From contig LVVQ01000001.1 in the NCBI GenBank assembly GCA_006954405.1, positions 868,001-932,000 of the forward strand: a stretch of 64,000 nucleotides of DNA, given 5' to 3'. Position numbers and translations under genes: made by a program. Origin of the DNA: Candidatus Methanarcanum hacksteinii. Its GTDB lineage: Archaea > Thermoplasmatota > Thermoplasmata > Methanomassiliicoccales > Methanomethylophilaceae. The notes under the pieces are model-generated. The model made no database searches. It was not told the origin of the DNA and saw only the letters and a program-made list of their open reading frames with translations. Numbering within the stretch: the stretch's first letter is position 1; each line of letters starts with the position of its first letter. Shown here in pieces: positions 35,753 to 44,879 of the stretch.

Positions 35753-35767
35753 GACATTATTGTCTCA
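35750..35767 (+). terminator. Terminator after argD
   Basis: TGAGACA-ttat-TGTCTCA, overlapping the argD stop, followed by TTTCTTTTTCTATTTC. It separates the arg operon from the ACT-domain gene. Confidence 0.65.
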
Positions 35768-35837
35768 TTTCTTTTTCTATTTCAACAAATATGTCTGAAA
35801 TAGAACAAATAAATACTCGCATACCATTCGAACGCTC

Positions 35838-36521
35838 ATGTCAAAAGGCCCTACAAGAGAGAGTCTCGCTGAGAAGACAAGAGTGTATATCGATGCACAT
35901 CCGAGTGTGAAGGATTGTGTCTCGAAGGGACTTGTCAATTATTCATCGCTTGCAAGAGCGATCATGAAGGAACTTGACCTCGATAACGAGGAAGCGGTCA
36001 TGATCGCATGCAGAAGATATGCTAGCAAGATGGGAGTCTCGACAGATCACGAGATCAGCATCCTCAACATCCTCAAGGACAGTCGCCTTGAGATGAGGAC
36101 GAAGACATGTATCGTCACAGCCAAGAACGATTGGTCCGTCCTTCATAAGATGGATAATCTCTTCAAGGACCTTTGGAATGAGGATTCCATCATGCAGATC
36201 GTTCAATCCGCATCTGCAGTCACGATCATCGCGGATAAGATGCTGAAGGAACGTATCATCGATACGGTAGGTAGGTTCAACATCCTGAAGATCAGAGAGA
36301 ATCTTGTCGAGATCACTGTAAAATCCCCTGAGAAGATCGTGGAGACAAGCGGTGTCATCGCATACCTGATCACGAATCTCTCTGATGCGGGCATAAACAT
36401 CGAGGAGACCGTTAGCTGTCATACGGACACCGTATTCATCGTCGGCGAATATGACATGATCAATGCATACTCCGTATTGACCAAATGTATCCAAAGTGCT
36501 GAAGAGACATTGAAGGAGTGA
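35838..36521 (+). CDS. ACT-domain protein, probable amino-acid-sensing regulator
   Basis: 227 aa. The N-terminal half (1-85) has RESLAEKTRVYIDAHPSVKDCVSKGLVNYSSLARAIMKELDL and looks like a helical, possibly DNA-binding domain; ACRRYASKMG follows. The second half has two beta-alpha-beta units; the last, LVEITVKSPEKIVETSGVIAYLITNLSDAGINIEETVSCHTDTVFIVG, is an ACT domain. Such proteins are common in archaea next to amino acid operons. Here it follows argCJBD, so it may sense arginine or a related compound; this is inference from position. Confidence 0.75.
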   Translation: MSKGPTRESLAEKTRVYIDAHPSVKDCVSKGLVNYSSLARAIMKELDLDNEEAVMIACRRYASKMGVSTDHEISILNILKDSRLEMRTKTCIVTAKNDWSVLHKMDNLFKDLWNEDSIMQIVQSASAVTIIADKMLKERIIDTVGRFNILKIRENLVEITVKSPEKIVETSGVIAYLITNLSDAGINIEETVSCHTDTVFIVGEYDMINAYSVLTKCIQSAEETLKE

Positions 36522-36526
36522 TCCCG

Positions 36527-37314
36527 ATGGCCTTTGATGGAAGGAAGAACATCGTCGAGATAAGCGATGATGAGAAGACCATCTACTTCGAGACATGGAA
36601 GCCTAAGAAGATATCGGGTACAAAGATCGGAGAGGGATATTGGGATATAGTGAATTCGCCACACCATTCAAGGTAGCATGCGAGATCGCAGGGATATATC
36701 CTGGCGATAAGGCCAACAAATACATCGATGCAGGCAATGCGTTGGAGCCTGTGCTGAGGAATTATCTCGGTCAGAGTTGTACAAGGATGTTGTCTGGACC
36801 GATGGGTCTCTCGGAAGGACAGAAAGCTGCGGTCGAACAACCTGTCGAAGGCGATAAATGCGGTTATGATCACTTTCATGACAACAAGTTGTTCGGTGGG
36901 CTTGTTGACGGTTATATCGTGATCGATGGCGAGAGAAAAGCTATACTTGAGATCAAAACATCCCATGATAAGAGTAAATGGGATGATGGCAAGGGTGGGT
37001 TCACCAACATTCCGATGACGTATCAGTTGCAGGCTTCCCTGTATGCTGAACTCGCAGGCCTCGATACCGTTGTGTTCTTGGTAGGGTTCTTGGAAGAATC
37101 CGAGGTGATCCGTCCGAATGCATGGAAGCCATCGGAGGATAACGTCAAGATCATCGTTGTTCCAAGATTGGATATGAAACCATACATGAAGGAGGCAGAA
37201 TCATGGTACAAGGAGTTCATCCTCAATGGATACACTCCTGAATGGTCCGATGAGAAAGATGCGGACCTTCTGAAATATCTTAGAACAAAACCTAAAGATG
37301 ATAGGAAAAGATGA
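36527..37314 (+). pseudogene. YqaJ/lambda-exonuclease-like PD-(D/E)xK nuclease, frameshifted
   Basis: Two reading frames together encode one nuclease. Frame 1 starts at ATG 36527, 5 nt after the upstream stop, and gives MAFDGRKNIVEISDDEKT then WKPKKISGTKIG before running out of frame to TAG at about 36674. Frame 2, open from 36640 to 37314, continues LGYSEFATPFKVACEIAG and holds the nuclease core: GGLVDGYIV with the catalytic Asp, AILEIKTS with E-x-K, and the helix YQLQASLYA. Shifting by -1 near 36630-36640 restores a chain of about 260 residues. One missing base is the simplest explanation; GGGATAT is also duplicated there (36634 and 36642). Confidence 0.8.
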
Positions 37315-37343
37315 ATCTCCTATCGTAAATGAAAATTAAGTGT

Positions 37344-37379
37344 GATCGGCCCCGATGGAATGCACCTTCGGGGTCGATC
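37344..37379. terminator. Bidirectional terminator between YqaJ-like gene and citrate synthase
   Basis: GATCGGCCCCGA / TCGGGGTCGATC, a 12-bp stem with one G-T pair and 12-nt loop. On the plus strand it is followed by TAACATATTTTTG. It shares CGGCCCCGAT with the hairpin at 38826. Confidence 0.65.
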
Positions 37380-37414
37380 TAACATATTTTTGATTCGCAC
37401 GATCAATAGAGAAC

Positions 37415-38755
37415 TTATCTCTTTTCGATCGGTACGTATTTCCTCTCAGGCGAGATCGAGATGTAAGCAGGACGTATGATCTTGCCTCCGCCGACGAGTT
37501 CCTCGATACGGTGTGCGCTCCATCCGACGATCCTTGCTATCGCGAATATCGGGGTGAACATCTCCTCTGGTATCCCCAGCATGTCATAGACGAATCCGCT
37601 GTACATGTCGACGTTCGCACTGACGCCCGTGAACGCATGTTTTCTCTCAGTGATCAGATCCGGTGCGTATTTCACGATGGTCTGATAGAGCCTGAGATCC
37701 TTCTCACGTCCTTTCTCAACAGCTAATCTCTCTGCGAGAGTCCTGAGAATCTCCGCCCTTGGATCCGATATCGAATACACAGCGTGCCCCATGCCATAGA
37801 TCAGGCCTGCTTTGTCGAATGCCTTCTTGTCAAGTATGTCTATGAGGTACTTCCTTACAGCTTCCTCGTCATCAGTGTCGTAGATGTGCTTCTTGATGTC
37901 TGCGATCATCTGAACGACCTTGATGTTTGCACCGCCGTGCTTAGGTCCCTTCAACGATGATAATGCCGCAGCCATGACCGCATAGGTATCCGAACCTGCG
38001 GATGTGACGACACGTGCTGTGAATGTGGAGTTGTTACCTCCTCCATGCTCCATGTGAAGAACAAGGGCAGCATCGAGTACCTTGGCTTCCAATTCCGTGA
38101 ACTTCCCGTCCTGCCTGAGGGTCATGAGAAGATTCTCAGCAACGGAGAGTTTTGGATCGGGCCTGTGAATGATGAGGCTGTCGTTGAGGTCATAATATCT
38201 GTATGCCTGATACCCATAAGCTGCAAGCATGGGCATGACCGAGATCAAGCTGATGCATTGCTTTAATACGATGGGAATCTCGTTGCTTCCGATGTAATCG
38301 TCGTATGCTCCAAGTGAGAGCACGCTCTTTGTCATGGAGTTCATGATGTCCTTACTGTGAGCTTTAAGAATAACTCCCCTCAAGAATGTCGTAGGGAGTT
38401 CCCTGTGATTTGCGATTATCTCTTTGAACTCTTCGAGTTGACTAGTTGTCGGAAGTTCACCGAACAACAAGAGGTATGTGGCCTCTTCGAATGAGAATTT
38501 CCTTTCACCGTGGCCGATTATGAAATCCTTGATGTCGTATCCTCTGTAGATCAGACGGCCCTCTATCGGAGTCCTTACTCCGTTTATCATTTCAAATCCA
38601 TCAACTCTTGATATGTGAGTCAGACCTGTGACAACACCTTTACCATCCTTGTCACGGAGTCCCTTCTTGACATCATATTTCTCATAGAGTTCTGTCGGCG
38701 TTTCGTCTTGTGTGGAGCATAATGCAGCCTGTTTAATGAAGTAATCGTCGACCAT
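37415..38755 (-). CDS. gltA: Citrate synthase (bacterial-like, Si type)
   Basis: 446 aa. It condenses acetyl-CoA and oxaloacetate. EGRLIYRGYDIKDF, LHMEHGGGNNSTFTARVV (catalytic His), LKGPKHGGAN, GMGHAVYSISDPRA (second His) and the Asp/Arg region FVYDMLGIPEEMFTPIFAIARIVGWSAHRIEE are present. The 90-residue N-terminal extension before RLIYRGYDI resembles clostridial enzymes. In an anaerobe it probably feeds glutamate synthesis through citrate. No aconitase or isocitrate dehydrogenase lies in the window. Single gene flanked by two hairpins. Confidence 0.95.
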   Translation of the reverse strand: MVDDYFIKQAALCSTQDETPTELYEKYDVKKGLRDKDGKGVVTGLTHISRVDGFEMINGVRTPIEGRLIYRGYDIKDFIIGHGERKFSFEEATYLLLFGELPTTSQLEEFKEIIANHRELPTTFLRGVILKAHSKDIMNSMTKSVLSLGAYDDYIGSNEIPIVLKQCISLISVMPMLAAYGYQAYRYYDLNDSLIIHRPDPKLSVAENLLMTLRQDGKFTELEAKVLDAALVLHMEHGGGNNSTFTARVVTSAGSDTYAVMAAALSSLKGPKHGGANIKVVQMIADIKKHIYDTDDEEAVRKYLIDILDKKAFDKAGLIYGMGHAVYSISDPRAEILRTLAERLAVEKGREKDLRLYQTIVKYAPDLITERKHAFTGVSANVDMYSGFVYDMLGIPEEMFTPIFAIARIVGWSAHRIEELVGGGKIIRPAYISISPERKYVPIEKR

Positions 38756-38825
38756 TTCTTATCTCCCCTATCTTATGATACCTAAAACGACATGATTAAA
38801 ATAATTATTGAAAACAAGGGGGTAA

Positions 38826-38848
38826 AATCGGGGTTATCGGCCCCGATT
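38826..38848 (-). terminator. Terminator after uraA
   Basis: AATCGGGG-ttatcgg-CCCCGATT, an 8-bp stem downstream of the uraA stop on the minus strand, followed by TTACCCCC and no long U-tract. Confidence 0.5.
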
Positions 38849-38860
38849 GTTTAATTCTAC

Positions 38861-40210
38861 TCAGAAATCATCGTCTTCCTTAGCTTTCCAGGAAAGAAGG
38901 AGGTTGGTGATGATACCGATTATCAAAGCACATGCGATCGTGCCTATGACGATAGCTTGTCCATCGAAATCGAACTGAAGTGATAATCCGCCGATACCTG
39001 TGATGAAGATCGCAGCAGCGACATAGAGATTCTTGGAATCGTTGAGATCCACCTCTTTGAACATCCTGAGACCTGATACCGCGATGTATCCGTAAAGAGC
39101 TATGGAGATACCGCCTACGACGCATGTCGGGATCGTTGTGAGGAATGCCACGAACGGGTAGATGAATGCGACGACGATACAGATTATAGCTGTCAGAAGG
39201 ATTGTGCTGACGGAGGCGTTCCTTGAGAGTGCGACGCATCCGATGGATTCGCCGTATGTCGTGTTCGGACATCCTCCAAAGAATGCACCGACCATGGAAC
39301 CGACACCGTCACCGAGGAGTGTGTTCTTAAGTCCTGGCTCTTTGATAAGATCGTGGTTGATGATCGAACTGAGGTTCTTGTGATCAGCGATGTGCTCAGC
39401 GAATACGACGAATGCAATCGGAATGAAGAGCACAGCGACTGTGACCCAACTAGCTGCCGAAGACATCAATGATGTTCCCTGATCGATAGCACCAAGGAAT
39501 GTGAGGTCTGGAATCCATTTGTCAAAGTTGCCGATATCATCGAATGCAGAATAGTCCATTATAATCAATTCCTCGATGTTACAAGCGTTACCTACGATGG
39601 TGAGCAATGCGGCAAGGATGTAACCGAACATGATACCGATGATGAATGGGTAGAGTCTGATTGATTTAGGTCCTCTATTGGATGCCAATGCAACGACCAT
39701 GAATGTTGCGATACCGATGAAGATCGTAACGTATGATGTGTTCCCACCGAGGTTCCCGATCGCAGATCCAGCAAGTGAGAATCCGATGAGTGCTACGGTC
39801 GGACCGATGATGATCGGTGGCATGTATTTGTCCACCCAATCAGTTCCGCATTTCCAAATTATCGCTGCAAGCAAAACATAGACGAGACCAGCCATGATGG
39901 CTCCCATGATGATCCCGAAGTAACCGAAGGACACAGCGCCTATGAGAGCGGGAATGAACGCGAACGAACTTCCTAGGAACACCGGACTCTTGAATCTGGT
40001 GAATAGGAGATACACGATCGTACCCATACCTGCTCCGACAAGTGCTGATGCTTGGTTGAGATACTCAGTACTTGTTGCCGAATTCACGAGAACAGGGACA
40101 AGGATCGTCGCTGCGATTACGGCAAGGAATTGTTGCAAAGCAAATATGATGTTCTTTTTGAATGGCAGTTTGTCATACACATCATATACGAGTTTTATTC
40201 CATTAGTCAT
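38861..40210 (-). CDS. uraA: Uracil/xanthine permease (NCS2, UraA-like)
   Basis: 449 aa, about 12-14 hydrophobic segments. Proton-coupled uracil importer in the cytoplasmic membrane. LQQFLAVIAATILVPVL at the start, FLGSSFAFIPALIG (short beta strand region), VFAEHIADHKNL with the uracil-binding Glu, and GGCPNTTYGESIGC with the second conserved Glu. It follows upp with 9 nt between them, forming a upp-uraA pyrimidine salvage unit. Confidence 0.94.
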   Translation of the reverse strand: MTNGIKLVYDVYDKLPFKKNIIFALQQFLAVIAATILVPVLVNSATSTEYLNQASALVGAGMGTIVYLLFTRFKSPVFLGSSFAFIPALIGAVSFGYFGIIMGAIMAGLVYVLLAAIIWKCGTDWVDKYMPPIIIGPTVALIGFSLAGSAIGNLGGNTSYVTIFIGIATFMVVALASNRGPKSIRLYPFIIGIMFGYILAALLTIVGNACNIEELIIMDYSAFDDIGNFDKWIPDLTFLGAIDQGTSLMSSAASWVTVAVLFIPIAFVVFAEHIADHKNLSSIINHDLIKEPGLKNTLLGDGVGSMVGAFFGGCPNTTYGESIGCVALSRNASVSTILLTAIICIVVAFIYPFVAFLTTIPTCVVGGISIALYGYIAVSGLRMFKEVDLNDSKNLYVAAAIFITGIGGLSLQFDFDGQAIVIGTIACALIIGIITNLLLSWKAKEDDDF

Positions 40211-40219
40211 TATAACACC

Positions 40220-40858
40220 TTATTTGGTTCCAAAAATCCTATCTCCTGCATCACCGAGTCCAGGCAGGATGTAACAATTCTCATTCAGTTCCCTGTCTAG
40301 TGTAGACACATATATCTCCACATCAGGGTGGTCCTCAGCCATCCTAGTGACTCCTTCAGGAGCTGCGATGATGGACATGAGTTTAATCTTTTTACAGCCA
40401 CGTTTCTTGAGCATGGTGATTGCTTCTGAGGCACTTCCGCCTGTGGCAAGCATCGGATCAAGGACGACGGTGACCATGTTCTCGATGTTCTGAGGTAATT
40501 TGCAATAGTATTCCACAGGTTCATGCGTTTCTTCGTTACGATAGAGTCCAATATGTCCGACCTTCGCTAAGGGGAACAGATTAAACACACCATCAACCAT
40601 GCCTAGTCCCGCACGTAGGATGGGGACGATAGCGACCGAATCATTCTTGACGATATCTTGATCGATAAGCTCGAATGGCGTTTGGATCTTGATCGACTCT
40701 GTCGGTACGTCCTTGAATGCCTCATACGTCATAAGTGTGGCAACTTCTGTGATGAGATCTCTAAAAAGCTTGGTGTCTGTATTGACATCCCTAAGATAGG
40801 CGACCTTGTGCCTTATCAGCGGATGGTCCAGAATGTGAACGTTCGGATAATCCTTCAT
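40220..40858 (-). CDS. upp: Uracil phosphoribosyltransferase
   Basis: 212 aa. Makes UMP from uracil and PRPP. HPLIRHKVAYLRD, AIVPILRAGLGMVDG, VVLDPMLATGGSASEAI (PRPP loop) and GDAGDRIFGT at the C-terminus (uracil binding) are all present. A TATA element lies near 40900, and GTGGGAT sits just before the ATG. First gene of upp-uraA. Confidence 0.96.
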   Translation of the reverse strand: MKDYPNVHILDHPLIRHKVAYLRDVNTDTKLFRDLITEVATLMTYEAFKDVPTESIKIQTPFELIDQDIVKNDSVAIVPILRAGLGMVDGVFNLFPLAKVGHIGLYRNEETHEPVEYYCKLPQNIENMVTVVLDPMLATGGSASEAITMLKKRGCKKIKLMSIIAAPEGVTRMAEDHPDVEIYVSTLDRELNENCYILPGLGDAGDRIFGTK

Positions 40859-40951
40859 TTATCCCACTACTCTGGGAAACAATCATAGCGTTATGTGATA
40901 TAATCCTTTACTCCGTTCATATATGCCACCCATCAAAACGAATGATGTGCC

Positions 40952-40975
40952 CCCATAGGATTATATTAATATGGG
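40952..40975 (+). promoter_or_regulatory. Inverted repeat around the TATA region of the DMT transporter gene
   Basis: CCCATA-N12-TATGGG with the spacer GGATTATATTAA containing the TATA element. The ATG is at 40994 with AGGAG upstream. A repressor site here would control the exporter; the ligand is unknown. Confidence 0.4.
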
Positions 40976-40993
40976 AAGGAGATAGGTCGGTAT

Positions 40994-41899
40994 ATGGAGA
41001 AGAGGGCATTCTATGCATCTATGATCGTCGTCGCCGCATGTCTGTGGGGAGTCATAGGTGTATTCACGAGTGAACTTGAGGCGGATGGACTGACATCCAC
41101 GCAGGTTACTGAGGTAAGGTGTGCCGTAACCGCCATAGGCCTTCTGATCATAATGTTGATCCGCGATAGGTCTCTATTCAAGGTGGAACCGAAGGATCTC
41201 GTCATCCTGGTTGCCGTAGCTTTGTTCTTCATGGTCTATAACATCCTGTATTTCGAAGAGATCGCCATAGGATGTCCGTTGTCGATGGTGTCGATCATGC
41301 TCTATACGGCACCATTCTTCGTTCTTGTATTCTCCGTGTTCATCTTCAAGGAAGAGCTGACGCTCCACAAGGTCCTAGCTCTTGGATTGGCATTCATAGG
41401 CTGTGCATTCGCAGTCGGACTTGTGGGAGGCGAAGGCGGAGAATTGAATATGCGTGGATTCTGGATGGGACTCGGTTCAGGTTTCACATACGCCCTCTAT
41501 ACGATTTTGAACAAGTTCCTTCTCAGGAAGTATAGTCCGATGACATTGACTTTCTACGCTTTCGGGATCTCAGCTCTATGTCTGGTCCCATTCTCCAATA
41601 TCCTTGGTATATTGGATATCGCGATCAACATCGAAGGAGCGGCCCTTTGGATGTTGGGATTGGGATTATTGATAACATTGATCCCGTATTTCCTGTACGG
41701 TTCCGGTCTTAAAGGTTTGGATGCGGGTTATGTGTCCGTTCTCGCGCTCATCGAACCGATGGTGGCAACGGTTGCCGGATTCGTGATGTATGGACAATCA
41801 CCGACAACGATAAAGGTCTGTGGAATAGTGCTTGTCCTCCTTGGAGTAGCACTTTTGAATCTGAAACTAAAAAGGCCCAAGAAGATACAATCAGAGTGA
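40994..41899 (+). CDS. EamA-family (DMT) transporter
   Basis: 301 aa with ten hydrophobic segments in two repeated five-helix EamA halves (1-145 and 150-292). FYASMIVVAACLWGVIGVFTSEL starts repeat one, MRGFWMGLGSGFTYALYTILNKFLL repeat two, and the end GIVLVLLGVALLNLKLKRPKK is typical. The family exports metabolites, often amino acids or nucleosides; substrate unknown. Its 3' end overlaps the convergent asparagine-synthase-like gene by 9 bp. Confidence 0.9.
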   Translation: MEKRAFYASMIVVAACLWGVIGVFTSELEADGLTSTQVTEVRCAVTAIGLLIIMLIRDRSLFKVEPKDLVILVAVALFFMVYNILYFEEIAIGCPLSMVSIMLYTAPFFVLVFSVFIFKEELTLHKVLALGLAFIGCAFAVGLVGGEGGELNMRGFWMGLGSGFTYALYTILNKFLLRKYSPMTLTFYAFGISALCLVPFSNILGILDIAINIEGAALWMLGLGLLITLIPYFLYGSGLKGLDAGYVSVLALIEPMVATVAGFVMYGQSPTTIKVCGIVLVLLGVALLNLKLKRPKKIQSE

Positions 41900-42841
41900 G
41901 TCCTCATTCTCTTGTATTATCTTCCTGTAAAGGTCTTCGATGGCTTCGGATGGAGTTATTCCTTGTTGGAGAAGTATCCGCTCTGCCTTCTCTTTCACGA
42001 TAGGGTCGATGCGAGCGTTGATAACGGATCCTCTCTTCAAAGGTATCTTACCATATGTGACCTCGTCTCTTATGGATGCGATGTATTCGGCATACATCAT
42101 ATTGTTCTCCTTGGCGATACCACGGATGAGATCGGTCGTACCCGACCCATATTGCGATGATTTCTTAGGTCTCTTAGCGATGAAATCATATCCGAGGTGG
42201 ATGGCGATCTTTCTAAGGACCTCCTTCCTAGAATCCATGTCCTTCGGTCTCAATACCTCTGGATCGATCTTCTCGACAAGAGAGGTTATACTGATGTCAA
42301 GATAAGGATAATACAGCGTCTTGTTGAAATGCTCCGCGATCTTGAGTTCACATGGAACTGAAACGTTCAACAGTCTTTCAACACTTGCTGTCTTCAGGAC
42401 CTCATAATCCTCTGCACTCGCACCGACGAATTTAGCACAGCCCATGAAGTACTCGTCCGCACCCTGTCCGGTGAGGATGATGTCCTCTTTGGCAGCTTTA
42501 CATACACAAAGCAGTGGCATCTCATAGGATATGGTGAAGGGATCCGGTTGACTTGCGATCTCTATCATCTCCCTTATCAGTCCGTGCATATCTCCTTTCG
42601 TTATCTTCGCATGGACCATAGGGATCTCCAATCTCTCCGAGAGATCCTTAGTCATCATCACATCATGTGCATTCTTCGTACCGCATGAGTACAATGTGAC
42701 CGAATTGGCGAATTCCTTCGCGATAGCGGATACCAGGCCGGAATCCAATCCTCCGGAACAAGCGACACCGACATCCTTCCCTTCTACTTTCTCCTTGATG
42801 AACGATATCAATGCATATTCGATTTCCTGGTATTCGAACAT
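41891..42841 (-). CDS. Asparagine-synthase-like PP-loop protein with ribbon-helix-helix tail
   Basis: 316 aa. GVACSGGLDSGLVSAIAKEF near residue 27 is the PP-loop of the asparagine synthetase C-terminal domain, and ILTGQGADEYFMGCAKF the second signature. DSRKEVLRKIAIHLG and AKRPKKSSQYGSGTTDLI are also family-like. The glutaminase domain is absent, so the amine source and product are unclear. Residues 270-310 (VINARIDPIVKEKAERILLQ then GITPSEAIEDLYRKI) strongly resemble a RelB/DinJ ribbon-helix-helix domain, suggesting DNA binding or dimerisation. No toxin gene is adjacent. Convergent with the DMT transporter. Confidence 0.8.
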   Translation of the reverse strand: MFEYQEIEYALISFIKEKVEGKDVGVACSGGLDSGLVSAIAKEFANSVTLYSCGTKNAHDVMMTKDLSERLEIPMVHAKITKGDMHGLIREMIEIASQPDPFTISYEMPLLCVCKAAKEDIILTGQGADEYFMGCAKFVGASAEDYEVLKTASVERLLNVSVPCELKIAEHFNKTLYYPYLDISITSLVEKIDPEVLRPKDMDSRKEVLRKIAIHLGYDFIAKRPKKSSQYGSGTTDLIRGIAKENNMMYAEYIASIRDEVTYGKIPLKRGSVINARIDPIVKEKAERILLQQGITPSEAIEDLYRKIIQENEDSL

Positions 42842-42980
42842 GTTCCTGCCGATGACATCATATGATTTTATTTCATCGATTCGAAGGATATCTTAACGTC
42901 TAACAATATCCTCCTTGCCATATGTTGGATGAAGTCATTCGATTCGGACATTTTCGTTATATATCGTGAACCGATAGCCT

Positions 42981-44744
42981 GTGACCGTGTTAGTAAGAGC
43001 CTCATCATTATCCAAATCATTCGGCCCCATGAAGGTGCTGACGGATGCGACGCTTCAAATAGACGAAGGACAGCGCGTAGGTCTTGTCGGTAACAACGGT
43101 GCCGGAAAGAGCACACTTCTTAGATTGATACTTGGTGAGGAGAAACCTGATACCGGGGAGATAATCCGCAGGACGGATAAGATTGGCTATATGCAGCAAT
43201 TCACCGAATTGCCCGACGATGCCACTCCGCGTGATGTTCTTAGCAGTTGCTATGGTTTCGTTGAGACGATCAAACGCCGTCAGGCTGAGATCGATGATAT
43301 GATGATGCAAGGAGGGGACGTTGATTGGAATGCCCTGGCCGAGGAAAGTGCGGAATTGGAACGCAAGCTATCATCATTCGAATCAGAGATAGATGACAAA
43401 TTACAGGATGTATTCGCATCCATCAACTTCCCAACATCCATCCTTGACAGGAAGATGGATACATTGTCTGGGGGAGAGAGGACGAAAGTGATGATAGCGA
43501 AGCTTGCTGTCCAGATCTCTGATTGCGATCTCCTCATAATGGATGAACCCACATCGCACCTTGACATCACGACCATCGAATGGATGCAGGATATGATCCT
43601 GAGTTCGAAATGTGCCGTCCTAGTTGTAAGTCACGACAGATACTTCCTCGATGCCATCGTCACGAGGGTCATAGAGATCGAGAACGGGAAGACAAGGGAA
43701 TACAAAGGCAACTACTCCCAATTCGTCGAGAAGAAGAATGAAGCGATCGAAAGGGCGATGGCAGAATTCGAAAGATATGAGAATCAGAAGAAGAAACAAG
43801 AAGCCATAGCCGAACAGATGTTCCATGATCAGCGCAGATACATGGCATCGTACAAGACAAGATTGATGCTCATCGACAAGATGGAGAAGAAAGAGAGACC
43901 AGAGGATTCAAAGAAGATCTCCATCAACTTCCAAGCCGCTCAGAAATCAGGGAAGAATGTCATAATCGCGAACGGCATGTCTGTGGATTATGATGGCAGG
44001 ACGATACTAAGCGGTGTGGATCTCGATATCGAGAAGGGCGACAAGGTCGGTGTATTCGGTGCTAATGGTGCTGGGAAGAGTACTTTGATCAGATCTATAC
44101 TCGGAGAGATACCCGTGAAGGGTGAATTATGGGTGGCACCAGGCGCGAAGATCGGTTACTATTCACAGAATCATGAAGGTCTCGATCTGAATCTCACAGC
44201 AGAGGAACAGATGTTGATGATCATCGGCAAGGACAGGAAAGCCGAGGCAAGGAACATGCTTGCACACTTCCTCTTAACAGATGAGAATGTGACGAATAAG
44301 ATGTCCACGCTCTCAGGAGGACAGAGGGCAAGGGTCGCATTGTGCATGTTACTCAACGGCGCGACAAATCTCCTGATATTGGATGAACCTACGAATTATG
44401 TGGATATCGAATCCAAGCATATGTTGGAGCAGGCATTGTCAGAATATGATGGTACGGTCATAACGATCACCCATGACAGATATTTCCTCGACAATGTGTG
44501 TAACAAGGTTATCGAAGTGTCCGGGAACACAGCAAAGATGTACAATGGCAATTACACGGACATCAAAGGTAAACCCGTTGTCAAAACACCAAAGCAGAAA
44601 GGTGATTCGTATCGCGTACTGTCTCCATTCACGAATTGGGCACAGGGCAAGAAATACGCTAAGGGCGATAAGGTGATCATCACCCCTGATGATATGCCCG
44701 GTTTCGAGACTGCATTGAACCAAGGTAAATTGAGAAAACAATGA
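42981..44744 (+). CDS. ABC-F family ATPase
   Basis: 587 aa soluble protein with two ABC ATPase domains: Walker A GNNGAGKSTL near 37 and GANGAGKSTL near 358, signatures LSGGERTKV and LSGGQRARV, Walker B LLIMDEPTSHLD and LLILDEPTNYVD. The linker (250-310) is the charged double helix of ABC-F proteins, which act at the ribosomal E site in translation or antibiotic protection. The C-terminal 50 residues (FTNWAQGKKYAKGDKVIITP) are an unusual extension. Start is GTG at 42981 or 42987, 20-26 nt from TTATATATC, so leaderless. Confidence 0.92.
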   Translation: MTVLVRASSLSKSFGPMKVLTDATLQIDEGQRVGLVGNNGAGKSTLLRLILGEEKPDTGEIIRRTDKIGYMQQFTELPDDATPRDVLSSCYGFVETIKRRQAEIDDMMMQGGDVDWNALAEESAELERKLSSFESEIDDKLQDVFASINFPTSILDRKMDTLSGGERTKVMIAKLAVQISDCDLLIMDEPTSHLDITTIEWMQDMILSSKCAVLVVSHDRYFLDAIVTRVIEIENGKTREYKGNYSQFVEKKNEAIERAMAEFERYENQKKKQEAIAEQMFHDQRRYMASYKTRLMLIDKMEKKERPEDSKKISINFQAAQKSGKNVIIANGMSVDYDGRTILSGVDLDIEKGDKVGVFGANGAGKSTLIRSILGEIPVKGELWVAPGAKIGYYSQNHEGLDLNLTAEEQMLMIIGKDRKAEARNMLAHFLLTDENVTNKMSTLSGGQRARVALCMLLNGATNLLILDEPTNYVDIESKHMLEQALSEYDGTVITITHDRYFLDNVCNKVIEVSGNTAKMYNGNYTDIKGKPVVKTPKQKGDSYRVLSPFTNWAQGKKYAKGDKVIITPDDMPGFETALNQGKLRKQ

Positions 44745-44879
44745 ATCCGTGACCGAGACTCATCCAACTAGGGTAAAGGATATATCCATTCCAACACGAT
44801 TCTTTCATGCTTCTTCGGAATCGACCGAAGATAGTGGGGGATGCACTGATCCTCTACTTCGAAAGTTCTTTCAAACGGT

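Noticed and set aside
36634..36648. 8-bp tandem duplication (GGGATAT twice) as the cause of the YqaJ frameshift
   Set aside because: Removing it restores a frame but deletes the GILG part expected by the family; loss of one base fits better, though it is not excluded.
36527..36674. In-frame TAG of the YqaJ frame-1 segment as a pyrrolysine codon
   Set aside because: The frame after TAG has no nuclease similarity and soon stops; the family sequence continues in the -1 frame instead.
44745..44879. Possible small gene downstream of the ABC-F gene
   Set aside because: The open frame here is mostly antisense to the AbrB-PhoU gene and lacks a plausible protein; I see nothing in the 135 nt.
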